DNA of 51,322 nt, from positions 1 to 51,322 of the forward strand of contig MIAN01000222.1 in NCBI GenBank assembly GCA_001829125.1, read 5' to 3'. Source of the stretch: Spirochaetes bacterium GWB1_27_13 (GTDB taxonomy: Bacteria; Spirochaetota; GWE2-31-10; MWDO01). Positions 8,419 to 16,753 of the stretch are shown piece by piece. Below the pieces are notes generated by a model that searched no databases, was not told where the DNA came from, and saw only the letters and a program-made list of their open reading frames with translations. The position numbers and the translations under genes were made by a program. The first letter of the stretch is position 1. Each line of letters opens with the position of its first letter.

Positions 8419-9600
8419 ATGCAAATCAAAAAGATATTATTTATATTTTTGCTTTGTTTTATTCTTATACAGTGTAAAAAGAATGAAAATAGTGTAGATT
8501 CATCAAATTGTACGAAAACTATAGAAACTAACAATATTTTTAATCCAGAAACAAATATTCGACTTGGGGTAATTTTTTCAATGAGTGGATCTGAGGCTAT
8601 TACAAATCAAGAGTCAGTCTATGGGGTGAAACTTGCAGTTGAAAGGATAAATGCAGAAGGTGGTATTCTTGGAAAAAAAATATATCTTAGCATATATGAT
8701 AATAACAGTACTGCTATTGGTTCTAAATTAGCTTGTGAGCAAGCAGTAAAAGATGGCGTTATTGGAATAATAGGTTGTCAATATAGTTCGCATTCTTTAG
8801 GTGCGGCACCTATTGCTCAGGCTGCTGGTATTCCTATGATTTCAAATATTTCTACAAATGAAGATGTTACACTTGTTGGAGATTATATATTTAGAGTTTG
8901 TTTTATTGATTCATTTCAAGGGATAATAATTTCAAATTTTGCCTACAAAGAACTTAAAGCTAAAACAGCCTCTATTATGATAAATGCTGATGCTGATTAT
9001 AGTAAAGAGATCGCAAAGTATTTTAAGGAAGATTTTACAAAACTGAGTGGAATTGTTATTGGAGAATATTATTTTCAAGCAGTTGATAAAGATTTTTCAA
9101 ACCAGCTTAGCGAAATAAAGAAAAATAATCCTAATATTTTATTTGTTCCAGCATATCTAAAAGAAGCTGCTTTAATATGCAAACAGGCAAGAATAATGGG
9201 AATAACAGCTGCTATTATTGGTAGTGACGGTTGGAGTCATAAAATGTTAAAATATGCAGGTGAATACCTTGAAGGTTGTTATTACATAAATCACTGGACA
9301 CAAACAGATGATAAAAAAAATATTGAGTTTGTTAAGGAATATTACAAATCTTATGGTGAGATTGAAATTCCAGCTATTGCAGCATTAGCCTATGATGCAG
9401 TTTTTTTGTTATCAGATGCTATAAAAAGAGCTGGTTCATTTGACAAAAAGTTTATTCGTGATTCTATTGCAAACACAAAAAATTTTCAGGGCATTACAGG
9501 TACTATATCATTTGATAAAAATAGAAACCCTGTAAAGACTGCTTTTATAGTAAAGTTTCAAAATGATAAAGTTGTTTTAGATAAAATAATAATTCCATAA
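8419..9600 (+). CDS. LivK-like periplasmic-binding lipoprotein
   Basis: A lipoprotein signal peptide (KKILFIFLLCFILIQC, Cys20) precedes a type I periplasmic-binding fold of the Leu/Ile/Val (Peripla_BP_6) family. Landmarks are IRLGVIFSMSGSEAITNQES, AVERINAEGGILGKKIYLSI, IIGCQYSSHSLGAAPIAQAA and ALAYDAVFLLSDAI. It binds a small ligand, perhaps an amino acid, at the outer face of the inner membrane or in the periplasm. GGAGA precedes ATG 8419. A paralogue follows at 9731, and a membrane phosphatase is then coupled to that one. No ABC permease or ATPase gene is present, so a sensory role is more likely than transport. The ligand is unknown. Confidence 0.88.
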   Translation: MQIKKILFIFLLCFILIQCKKNENSVDSSNCTKTIETNNIFNPETNIRLGVIFSMSGSEAITNQESVYGVKLAVERINAEGGILGKKIYLSIYDNNSTAIGSKLACEQAVKDGVIGIIGCQYSSHSLGAAPIAQAAGIPMISNISTNEDVTLVGDYIFRVCFIDSFQGIIISNFAYKELKAKTASIMINADADYSKEIAKYFKEDFTKLSGIVIGEYYFQAVDKDFSNQLSEIKKNNPNILFVPAYLKEAALICKQARIMGITAAIIGSDGWSHKMLKYAGEYLEGCYYINHWTQTDDKKNIEFVKEYYKSYGEIEIPAIAALAYDAVFLLSDAIKRAGSFDKKFIRDSIANTKNFQGITGTISFDKNRNPVKTAFIVKFQNDKVVLDKIIIP

Positions 9601-9712
9601 AATATATAACACAGATTAAAATCATGTAATTAACTGATATAAAGTAATTAGGTTTTATAATCAAACGAGTTATTTTCCGAGTTTGATTATAGACTATAAA
9701 TTATGACAAATT
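9600..9712. repeat. ACAGATTA-family intergenic repeat, copy C (forward orientation)
   Basis: It starts TATAACACAGATTAAAATCA, then TAATTAaCT-gatata-AAGTAATTA. A second, perfect 11-bp hairpin follows, TATAATCAAAC (9656-9666) / GTTTGATTATA (9681-9691), and it ends near TTATGACAAA. The same two-hairpin layout occurs in the reverse orientation in copy G (31560-31745). It lies inside the LivK-like operon. Confidence 0.8.
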
Positions 9713-9730
9713 AAAACTTTTGGATATAAA

Positions 9731-10918
9731 ATGAATAAGATATTTCTTATAATTATTTGTATTTTACTCATATTTTCTTGTAAGAATAAAAAAACTAATG
9801 TAAGTAATGAAAATAATCTATTTAGTACATCAATATCGAATAATATTAATGAAAATGAAGAGATAAAAATAGGTGCAATTTATGCTTTAACAGGAAAAGC
9901 AGCAAAGGATAGTAAAGATTCTATTAATGGAATATCTTTAGCAGTAAAAATCCTTAATGAAAAAGGTGGCATCCTTGGAAAAAAAATAAAAATACGATAT
10001 TATGATAATCAAAGTACAGAAGCAGGCTCACAAATAGCTGCAAAAAAAGCGGTAAAAGATAATGTTCTTATGATAATCGGTTGTCAATACAGCAATCATA
10101 CTCTTGCTGCAGCACCTGTTATACAAGAAGCTAGTATTCCTATGATTACAGATAGTTCTAGTAATGTTAATGTGACTTTAATTGGGGATTATATTTTTCG
10201 CACTTGTAGTATTGATTCGTATCAGGGAATGATGCTTGCTAAGTTTGCATATCAAAAATGTAATGCAAAAAGAGTTAGTATTCTAATTGAAAATTATAAT
10301 GAGTATAGCAAAGGGCTTGCTGATATGTTTTTACAAACCTTCAGTAAGTATAAAGAGAACTCTGTGAAAGTATATTACTACAATAGTGGAGATACAGATT
10401 TTAAATCACAACTTCTTTCTATTAAAAATGAAAATCCAAATCTTATATTTATACCTGGTTATTTAAAAGAATCTGGGTTTATTGTAAAACAAGCGAAATT
10501 ACTTGGAATACAAGCAATTATGTTAGGTGCTGATGGATGGGATGAAAATATATTCACTTATGGAGGCGAATATATAAATGGTAGTTATAGTTCCACTTTC
10601 TGGACTTCAGAATATCAAACAGATGAAAATATTAAATTTATTTCTTCCTTTAAAAAAGAATACGGTGACACTCTTATAACTGGAAGTACAGCCCTTGCTT
10701 ATGATACTGTATTTCTTATATATGATGCCATTACACGAGCTGGAATATTTGATAGGAAGGTTATTAGAAATGTGCTTGCTGCAACTTCTGGATTTCGTGG
10801 AGTAACTGGTACTATTTCATTTGATGGAAAAAGAAATCCGTTAAAACCTCTTATTATACAAAAATATTCAAATAACCATACATATTTTTATTCTATACTT
10901 GAGAATGAGGAAAAATAA
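9731..10918 (+). CDS. LivK-like periplasmic-binding lipoprotein, paralogue
   Basis: It has the same architecture as the 8419 gene. A lipobox signal (KIFLIIICILLIFSC, Cys17) is followed by a type I periplasmic-binding fold. IKIGAIYALTGKAAKDSKDS, ILGKKIKIRYYDNQSTEAGS, IIGCQYSNHTLAAAPVIQEA and RGVTGTISFDGKRNPLKP align almost column by column with the first copy. The two therefore arose by tandem duplication, then diverged, presumably in ligand choice. The stop codon TAA overlaps the ATG of the next gene by one base (10918), so translation of the phosphatase is coupled. This links binding protein and phosphatase functionally. Confidence 0.88.
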   Translation: MNKIFLIIICILLIFSCKNKKTNVSNENNLFSTSISNNINENEEIKIGAIYALTGKAAKDSKDSINGISLAVKILNEKGGILGKKIKIRYYDNQSTEAGSQIAAKKAVKDNVLMIIGCQYSNHTLAAAPVIQEASIPMITDSSSNVNVTLIGDYIFRTCSIDSYQGMMLAKFAYQKCNAKRVSILIENYNEYSKGLADMFLQTFSKYKENSVKVYYYNSGDTDFKSQLLSIKNENPNLIFIPGYLKESGFIVKQAKLLGIQAIMLGADGWDENIFTYGGEYINGSYSSTFWTSEYQTDENIKFISSFKKEYGDTLITGSTALAYDTVFLIYDAITRAGIFDRKVIRNVLAATSGFRGVTGTISFDGKRNPLKPLIIQKYSNNHTYFYSILENEEK

Positions 10919-12549
10919 TGATAAAATTGAAATTACAAATACAAATACTAATATTAGTAACTATGGGGATATTGTCGAGTATTTTTATTATGATATTCTA
11001 CTTTTTACAACAACAGATACAAAAAAATGATATAGAAAAAACACAACTTCTTTTGATTACTTTAGTTGACAGTAAAAAAAATACTCTTATAGATGGAATA
11101 TTTGATGAACGAATTGAATCATTACAACTAGAGAAACTTGAGATTGAGAAAATACGGGGCATCGAAAAATTTCATATATATAGAACAAATGGAACTTCGC
11201 TAATTGATACAAATGATACTTTTGTTTATTTTAATACAGTTAAAGATAAGAAAAAAACTAATTTTTTTTTCAACAAAGAAAAAAATAAAACTCTTATAGT
11301 ATTTGTTGCAAAACTCATTGTAATTGATGAGATTATTGGATATGTACAGTTTGATTATTCTTTATATGATATTAAAAGAATTCAAAGATTACTCACTTTT
11401 TCTTTAATAATACTTATCGCAACAATTATTTTTTCTCTTGTACTGTTACTTAATGCCTTTCTTTCAAAATTTATTGTAAAACCAATAGAACTGCTTACAA
11501 AATACACAAAAATAATAGCAGAACAACCCGACAAAAATAATTTACAATTTCTTACCGAATTGGATAAATATACTTTCTTTTCAAAAAAAATAAAAAATGA
11601 AATAGGCACTCTTCAACAAACATTTATCAAAATGATAGAAAAAATAGAAAATTATGCAGATAGTTTAAAGAAAACCATTGGCGAACGAAACAATCTTTTA
11701 TCTGAATTAGAACTAAAAAATGAAAAAATAGAAAAATATAATGAACATCTTGAAGATATGGTTACCCAAAGAACGAATGAATTAAATAATAAAAACCAAG
11801 AACTTATAGAAGATTTAATGATAGCTCAAAAAGTACAGCTTAAATTAATTCCAAATGCTGAAAGTTTCCCACAAATTAATAATTTAAATTTTGGAGCTCA
11901 TTATATCGCTTTTCAACGGATTGGTGGAGATTTATATGATGTTATCCAGATAGATGAAAACATTTATGGATTTATTATTGCTGATGTAACAGGACATGGA
12001 GTTCCTGCTGCATTGATCTCCACAATGCTTAAAGTATCGTTTTATACAAAAGCCAAAACATATAAAAACACTGCATTAATTTGCAAAGAAATTAATAATG
12101 AAATTTATTCTTTAATAGGAACACTTGAATATGACTTAACCGCTTTTGTTGGAATTATTGATTTAAATAAAAACGAAATTCAATTCACAAATGCGGCTCA
12201 TCATCCTGCATATATTTATTATAAAGATAAAAAAGACATTGATAGATTAGATACACATGATACTTACATAGGTATTGTTGAAGGGATAGAATTTAGTTAT
12301 TTGACAAAAAAAATAAAAAATGGTGATAAAATAATTGTATTTACAGATGGATTAATAGAAGCTGTAAACGAAAATGACGAACCTTTTGATGATTTTAGGC
12401 TTAAAGAACATATTTTAAAATATGGTGATATAAATGCCAAAGAATTTGTTAATCAAATTATTAATGAATTAACTATTTTTTGTGGAAAAGAAAAATTTAA
12501 TGACGATGTTGCCATTTTATGTATTGATTATATAACACAGAGTAATTAG
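10918..12549 (+). CDS. membrane-bound HAMP-SpoIIE (PP2C-type) phosphatase
   Basis: TM1 (about residues 5-30) and TM2 (about 158-182) flank an extracytoplasmic domain of about 125 aa. They are followed by a HAMP-like linker and a coiled coil (about 230-295). The SpoIIE/RsbU phosphatase domain spans about 315-540 and keeps its metal residues: IGGDLYD, ADVTGHGVPAALISTMLK, FTDGLIEAVN and FNDDVAIL. Family members dephosphorylate STAS anti-anti-sigma proteins in partner-switch cascades. It starts at ATG 10918, overlapping the upstream lipoprotein stop. A STAS protein lies 220 bp beyond on the opposite strand. I infer that ligand-bound LivK-like lipoproteins control the phosphatase through its periplasmic domain. 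Confidence 0.9.
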   Translation: MIKLKLQIQILILVTMGILSSIFIMIFYFLQQQIQKNDIEKTQLLLITLVDSKKNTLIDGIFDERIESLQLEKLEIEKIRGIEKFHIYRTNGTSLIDTNDTFVYFNTVKDKKKTNFFFNKEKNKTLIVFVAKLIVIDEIIGYVQFDYSLYDIKRIQRLLTFSLIILIATIIFSLVLLLNAFLSKFIVKPIELLTKYTKIIAEQPDKNNLQFLTELDKYTFFSKKIKNEIGTLQQTFIKMIEKIENYADSLKKTIGERNNLLSELELKNEKIEKYNEHLEDMVTQRTNELNNKNQELIEDLMIAQKVQLKLIPNAESFPQINNLNFGAHYIAFQRIGGDLYDVIQIDENIYGFIIADVTGHGVPAALISTMLKVSFYTKAKTYKNTALICKEINNEIYSLIGTLEYDLTAFVGIIDLNKNEIQFTNAAHHPAYIYYKDKKDIDRLDTHDTYIGIVEGIEFSYLTKKIKNGDKIIVFTDGLIEAVNENDEPFDDFRLKEHILKYGDINAKEFVNQIINELTIFCGKEKFNDDVAILCIDYITQSN

Positions 12550-12560
12550 ATTGCCAGTTA

Positions 12561-12770
12561 TTAACACAAATCGTTAAAATTATTTTTATTTTTAATAAAT
12601 TTATAATAAAAAATAAAATCTTCCTTTTCTTTTTTATTATAATGAAAATTGTTTAGATTGTTATTATATATCTGAAATATTTTTTTATAACTTGTTTGTC
12701 TAAAAAAATTTAGAAAAAAGTTTGTCATTGAATTTAGGGCAAACTTTAAATATTTCAGTATAGAATACAC
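12561..12770 (-). CDS. doubtful 69-aa ORF after the STAS gene
   Basis: A GTG start at 12770 lies one base after the STAS stop, and GGAG at the end of the STAS gene is well placed (6 nt). That would couple its translation to STAS. The predicted protein is almost entirely Asn/Lys/Phe/Tyr with no recognisable domain, as random AT-rich DNA would give. The stretch also carries an 18-bp sequence repeated upstream of the STAS gene. It may be non-coding. Confidence 0.25.
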   Translation of the reverse strand: MYSILKYLKFALNSMTNFFLNFFRQTSYKKIFQIYNNNLNNFHYNKKEKEDFIFYYKFIKNKNNFNDLC

Positions 12771-13158
12771 ATCAATCTCCTTCTGCTAATATTTCAATCT
12801 TTCCATCTGATTTCAATTTTATTAATGGAGTTATTCCTACATTTTGCCATGTTATATTTTTGTTAATCTTAATTATTACTTTTCTTGAATTTCTAAGAAA
12901 GAAAGTAGCAAGAACCCTAATTCCAGCAGAATTTAAAAATTTTAATAAAATCAAATCCAATATGATTTCGTCTTCTTTTATATTATTATCTAATTGCAAT
13001 AAAAAATTAGATATTTCTTCATAGCTACATTCTTCAATTTTTCCAATAAAAATAATTCTATTTTTATCTAATGTGATTTTATAATTATTCCTAATTAATT
13101 CCATAATATTTCCTTATTTAATCCTATAATAATAAGCGTATAGATTGTTATTATATAT
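12654..13158. repeat. 18-bp direct repeat flanking the STAS gene
   Basis: TAGATTGTTATTATATAT occurs at 12654-12671 and again at 13141-13158. Each copy is followed by a TTCAGTATAkAATA-type word (about 12753 and 13166). The pair flanks the STAS gene and could be a duplicated promoter region or the footprint of a small insertion. Confidence 0.5.
12772..13104 (-). CDS. STAS-domain protein, putative anti-anti-sigma factor
   Basis: This is a single STAS domain of 110 aa. The key segment EIILDLILLKFLNSAGIRVL (about residues 44-63) carries the conserved Ser of the LNSAG loop that is phosphorylated in SpoIIAA/RsbV-type proteins. In a partner switch, the unphosphorylated form sequesters an anti-sigma kinase. 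AAGGAAATATT precedes ATG 13104. It is convergent with the SpoIIE phosphatase gene, its likely phosphatase partner. No anti-sigma kinase gene is visible in the window. Assignment to STAS is by pattern, and the partner is inferred. Confidence 0.75.
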   Translation of the reverse strand: MELIRNNYKITLDKNRIIFIGKIEECSYEEISNFLLQLDNNIKEDEIILDLILLKFLNSAGIRVLATFFLRNSRKVIIKINKNITWQNVGITPLIKLKSDGKIEILAEGD

Positions 13159-13309
13159 AAAAAACTTCAGTATATAATATATCATTAATAAAATCATAAT
13201 TTTTTTAATTAATATTATCGATTAATGATAGGAAATTTTATAAACCGTGTCAATAATAAAACAATGATAAGTAAAAAAAAATAATTATTTTTTTGTATCC
13301 CCAAATGTT

Positions 13310-13432
13310 TTAATTTTGTTAGAAATTACAAGAACTAATTATTTTAATCAAGTAATTATGCAATTTTAATCTCTGGCTTGCACTTACTTGACAGGTGAAT
13401 CTATGACAATCTGATTAATTTGTGTTATAAAT
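13310..13432. repeat. ACAGATTA-family intergenic repeat, copy E (reverse orientation)
   Basis: It contains CTAATTATTTTAATCAAGTA, then TTATGCAATTTTAATC, then an extra insert of about 30 bp (CTCTGGCTTGCACTTACTTG...), then GACAATCTGATTAATTTGTG and TTATA. The insert is not found in the other copies. The rest of the 13105-13539 gap holds a 9-bp inverted repeat, ATCATTAAT (13181-13189) / ATTAATGAT (13221-13229), and the promoter of the next gene. Confidence 0.7.
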
Positions 13433-13476
13433 ACAATAGTTTTGTCGAATATATTTAATTTTTTTGGAATTATATA

Positions 13477-13505
13477 TTGATTTTTTTATTATTATAGTAT
13501 ATAAA
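13477..13505 (+). promoter_or_regulatory. sigma70 promoter for the leuB-type gene
   Basis: TTGATT (13477-13482), a 17-bp spacer and TATAAA (13500-13505) sit about 35 bp before ATG 13540. GGAG (13530-13533) gives the ribosome binding site. Confidence 0.6.
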
Positions 13506-13539
13506 ATTATATATTTTTATGTATTTAATGGAGAAACTT

Positions 13540-14610
13540 ATGTATAAAATAGCAGTTATAGGTGGTGATGGTACAGGTCCAGAAGTTGTAAATGAAGGAA
13601 AAAAAGTCCTTGAGGCTTCTTGTAAAAAAAATGGCGTTAAAATAGAGTTTACTAATTTTGATTTTGGTGGTGAAAGATATTTAAAAACTGGCGAAACTAT
13701 AACAGAGTCAGCAATTGAAGACTTAAAAAACTTTGATGCAATATATCTTGGTGCAATAGGACATCCAGATGTAAAACCTGGTATTTTAGAACAAGGGATT
13801 TTACTTAAATTAAGATTTACATTAGACCAATATATAAATTTAAGACCTGTTAAACTATTTGAGAATGTAGAATGTCCAATAGTTGATAAAAAACCAGAGG
13901 ATGTTGATTTTGTTGTAATTAGAGAAAACACTGGTGGTATCTATACAGGACACGGCGGAGTTACAAAAAAAGGCACACAAGACGAAATTGCATCTCAGCT
14001 AATGATTTATGATAGAAAAACAGTTGATAGATGTTTAAAATACGCTTTTGAATTAAAACAAAAGAGAAACAAACTAAGTCAAAAATATGCAGAAAAACCA
14101 ATTCATTTAGTTCATAAAAGAAATGTTTTAACTCATTGTGGTGATTTGTGGTTTAGAGCTTACGAAGAAATGGGTAATGCTCAATATAAAGATATGAAAA
14201 GAGATTACCAACATGTTGACGCTGCGACTATGTGGTTTGTAAAAAATCCAGAATGGTTTGATGTTATTGTTACAGAAAATCTTTTTGGTGATATTATTAC
14301 TGATCTAGGGGCTATGATTCAAGGTGGAATGGGTGTTTCTGCTGGTGGAAATATAAATCCAAATGGTTTAAGTATGTTTGAACCAATTGGTGGTTCTGCT
14401 CCAAAATATAAAGGTCAAAATATAATTAATCCTATTGCGGCAATTTTGGCTGGTAGCATGATGATGGAAGTACTCGGAGAAACAAAAATTGCTGAAGAAA
14501 TCGAAAAATCAGTAAGAGATGTTGTAAAACAAATGAAATCAATGAGTGCTGGTAAAATGGGTATGTCAACAACAGATGTTGGTGATAAAGTTGCTAAACT
14601 ATGTTCATAA
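13540..14610 (+). CDS. leuB: 3-isopropylmalate dehydrogenase-type beta-decarboxylating dehydrogenase
   Basis: It belongs to the isocitrate/isopropylmalate dehydrogenase family (NAD-dependent oxidative decarboxylation). Landmarks are [94 protein letters not shown] and [14 protein letters not shown]. LeuB proteins of the same sub-type, as remembered, share the ENTxGxYTGxGG and NPxxFDVIVT patterns. ATG 13540 is chosen over 13519 and 13528 because GGAG lies 6 nt upstream, giving 356 aa. leuA, leuC and leuD are not adjacent, so an isocitrate or tartrate substrate cannot be excluded. ilvE at 25049 is consistent with leucine synthesis. Confidence 0.75.
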   Translation: MYKIAVIGGDGTGPEVVNEGKKVLEASCKKNGVKIEFTNFDFGGERYLKTGETITESAIEDLKNFDAIYLGAIGHPDVKPGILEQGILLKLRFTLDQYINLRPVKLFENVECPIVDKKPEDVDFVVIRENTGGIYTGHGGVTKKGTQDEIASQLMIYDRKTVDRCLKYAFELKQKRNKLSQKYAEKPIHLVHKRNVLTHCGDLWFRAYEEMGNAQYKDMKRDYQHVDAATMWFVKNPEWFDVIVTENLFGDIITDLGAMIQGGMGVSAGGNINPNGLSMFEPIGGSAPKYKGQNIINPIAAILAGSMMMEVLGETKIAEEIEKSVRDVVKQMKSMSAGKMGMSTTDVGDKVAKLCS

Positions 14611-14627
14611 TTTTTAAGTGAGGCTCT

Positions 14628-15548
14628 ATGGCTGGGGTTGAAAAATATACTTTAAGAGAACTTGAAAAACTTATAAAAGAAGGTGCTAAATTTAGATTAT
14701 TTAAGCCTTTTATGCATAATGGTCAAATTCTTTTTAATATTGAAAAAATGTTAAATGAAAAAGATATTTTAAGAATGGAAGGTAAAGTATTTGGACCTAT
14801 TGAGGTCGTTCCAGCCGTGGAACATAATGTAGATGATAAAATAAGAACGGCAATTATTGAAAATTCTATTAAAATATTAAAAACTTCTACTTTATTTAAC
14901 TTGAATGAGACACATCATCTTGATTTTACGAAAAGGAAAGAATGTGAAAAACTTCTTGAAGGAATAATAAATGGAAATTCGCATCTTGCTCAGAAATTAC
15001 TTGAAATTTATCAATATTCAAAAAAATTGTTTATTCATAGTATAAATGTTGGTATTATAGCTACTGTAATAGACTTAGGGATACAAGAAAAAAGGAAAAT
15101 CCATAATGCGTTAAGAAGTGAAGAACTATTAACTGGGGCTTTACTGCACGATGTAGGATTTTTAAAACTACCTAAAACTATGGCAGAAAAGAAAAGAATA
15201 GAATACGATAATAAAGAAAAAGAACTGTATAAACAATATCCAGTAGAAAGTAAAAAAATTGTAGAAGATTTGGGAACTAATATAAGAAGTAAAACAATTG
15301 AAATTATTGCTCAACATCAGGAAAGACTTGCTGGTACAGGTTTTCCTGAAGGATTAAAAGGTAATAAAATTGAAGAACTTGCTTTAGTTGTTGGATTGGC
15401 TGATGACTTTGACTTAATTATGGCAAAGGAACTTTCAAGTCAACAAAAACCTGCTTCTGAAGTAATGAGTAAGATGTCGAGGGCTGCAAATATTTTTGGT
15501 AATGAGATAGTGGATTCGTTTTATACATGGTTTAGGTATCTTAAATAA
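14628..15548 (+). CDS. HD-domain (HD-GYP-like) phosphohydrolase
   Basis: The C-terminal half (about residues 125-300) has the HD-GYP layout: LFIHSINVGIIATVI, then ELLTGALLHDVGFLKLP with the HD pair, then HQERLAGTGFPEGLKG, which corresponds to HHExxDGxGYPxGL. LVVGLADDFD follows. HD-GYP proteins hydrolyse cyclic di-GMP. Here GFP replaces GYP and the second His of HHE is Gln, so activity may be altered. The N-terminal 120 aa is not recognised. It is cytoplasmic with no TM segment. It starts 17 bp after the leuB-type gene with GTGAGG upstream, probably in the same transcript. Confidence 0.8.
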   Translation: MAGVEKYTLRELEKLIKEGAKFRLFKPFMHNGQILFNIEKMLNEKDILRMEGKVFGPIEVVPAVEHNVDDKIRTAIIENSIKILKTSTLFNLNETHHLDFTKRKECEKLLEGIINGNSHLAQKLLEIYQYSKKLFIHSINVGIIATVIDLGIQEKRKIHNALRSEELLTGALLHDVGFLKLPKTMAEKKRIEYDNKEKELYKQYPVESKKIVEDLGTNIRSKTIEIIAQHQERLAGTGFPEGLKGNKIEELALVVGLADDFDLIMAKELSSQQKPASEVMSKMSRAANIFGNEIVDSFYTWFRYLK

Positions 15549-15720
15549 AACCACTTGATAAAAATATCCCCAAACTGAATTGAAAATTTATTTACTAAGA
15601 TATATATTTTTGTTATTAAATAAAAATAAATAATTTATAGTAATCTAGTTTGGGTATATACTGATAGGAAGTTTTTCCAAAGCAGTAAAAAAATATTAAA
15701 TTAGGAAAATGGAATAAAAT

Positions 15721-16101
15721 ATGCCTTATGATGATTTTAGTAAAATAGATGAAGATTATTTTGATACTATTTTAGAAGAAGACTTTAAATTTGAAGGTAC
15801 TATAAAATATGCTGATTCTTTAATAATAAAAGGTTATGTTAAAGGTAAAATAGAGTCAAATAAAATTTTAGTAATTGGACCTAATGCGTTAATTGAAGCC
15901 GATGTTCTTGCTAAAACTTTGCAATGTTTTGGAAAAATAAACGGCAATGTGATTGTTGAAGAAGAAGCTTATTTTCATTCACCTTCTACTTTAAATGGGG
16001 ATATAACTACTCCTATTTTAACCTTTGAAAAAGGATGTATTTTAAATGGTAGAGTTCGGATGAATTCTAAAGAATCTACAAAAAATGAGGTCAAAGAATA
16101 A
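15721..16101 (+). CDS. bactofilin
   Basis: Bactofilins form nucleotide-free beta-helical filaments under the inner membrane and affect cell shape or polarity. Residues about 25-118 show the DUF583 pattern of short beta turns: FEGTIKYADSLIIKGYVKGK, then IESNKILVIGPNALIEADV, KINGNVIVEEEAYFHSPSTL and NGDITTPILTFEKGCILNGR. At 126 aa it is typical. It begins a short operon with the TPR protein (1-bp gap) and mtaB. The leader (15549-15720) has CCCAAACT/AGTTTGGG arms far apart. The fourth-turn spacing suggests a normal bactofilin. Confidence 0.85.
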   Translation: MPYDDFSKIDEDYFDTILEEDFKFEGTIKYADSLIIKGYVKGKIESNKILVIGPNALIEADVLAKTLQCFGKINGNVIVEEEAYFHSPSTLNGDITTPILTFEKGCILNGRVRMNSKESTKNEVKE

Positions 16102-16102
16102 A

Positions 16103-16747
16103 ATGAGAAATTTTTTTATATTTATTTTTTTATGTGTATTTGTAATCGTCAATGCACAGGATAATACGACTGATACAACTCCTGTAAAAAAAACTATGAA
16201 TGGATGGGATTTCTTCTCCGCTGGTAGATACCAAGACTCTTTAAAAGTATTAGATGATGAGAAAAAAAACTTTCCAGATAGAATAAATATATATGTAATT
16301 ATGGCATGGGATTACAGAGAACTTAAAAATTTTACTGCAATGGAATCAGTTTCTTTAGAAGGTTTAAAAATTCAACCAACAGATGCAAGGATTTTAAAGA
16401 ATTTAGCTGAAGCTTATCATTTTCAAAAAAAATATTCGGATGCTGTTGTTGCTTTTGAAAAGTATATTAAATATAAATTTAGTTGGAATGATCCATATTT
16501 ACCATTTGCTTATTACTATATTGGTGTTTGTTACTATTATTTAAGAAATTATAGAAAAGCTGATATAGCATTAGCTACTTCAAATCATTATTCTCCAAAA
16601 AATTATAATACTATAATTTTATTTGCCGAGGTTAAAGAAATATTAGGTGAATTTAAAGCAGCTTTTAATCTGTTTACACAAGCAAATCAAATACAACCTA
16701 ATACACAGAGAGCATTGGATGGTATAGGTAGAACTAAGGATAAATAG
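16103..16747 (+). CDS. secreted TPR-repeat protein
   Basis: The signal peptide MRNFFIFIFLCVFVIVNA-QD supports ATG 16103, one base after the bactofilin stop. The in-frame ATG at 16085 would place charged residues before it. The mature protein consists of tetratricopeptide-type helices (for example AGRYQDSLKVLDDEKKNFPD, AEAYHFQKKYSDAVVAFEKY, and IGVCYYYLRNYRKADIALAT), about five repeats over 190 aa. TPRs mediate protein contacts. Exported, and next to a bactofilin, it may help link the cytoskeleton to envelope assembly. That role is inferred. There is no lipobox Cys. Confidence 0.75.
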   Translation: MRNFFIFIFLCVFVIVNAQDNTTDTTPVKKTMNGWDFFSAGRYQDSLKVLDDEKKNFPDRINIYVIMAWDYRELKNFTAMESVSLEGLKIQPTDARILKNLAEAYHFQKKYSDAVVAFEKYIKYKFSWNDPYLPFAYYYIGVCYYYLRNYRKADIALATSNHYSPKNYNTIILFAEVKEILGEFKAAFNLFTQANQIQPNTQRALDGIGRTKDK

Positions 16748-16753
16748 TAATTA

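Noticed and set aside
8419-12549. A branched-chain amino acid ABC importer operon
   Set aside because: No permease (LivH/LivM) or ATPase (LivG/LivF) gene occurs nearby. The coupled gene is a phosphatase, so a sensory role is more consistent.
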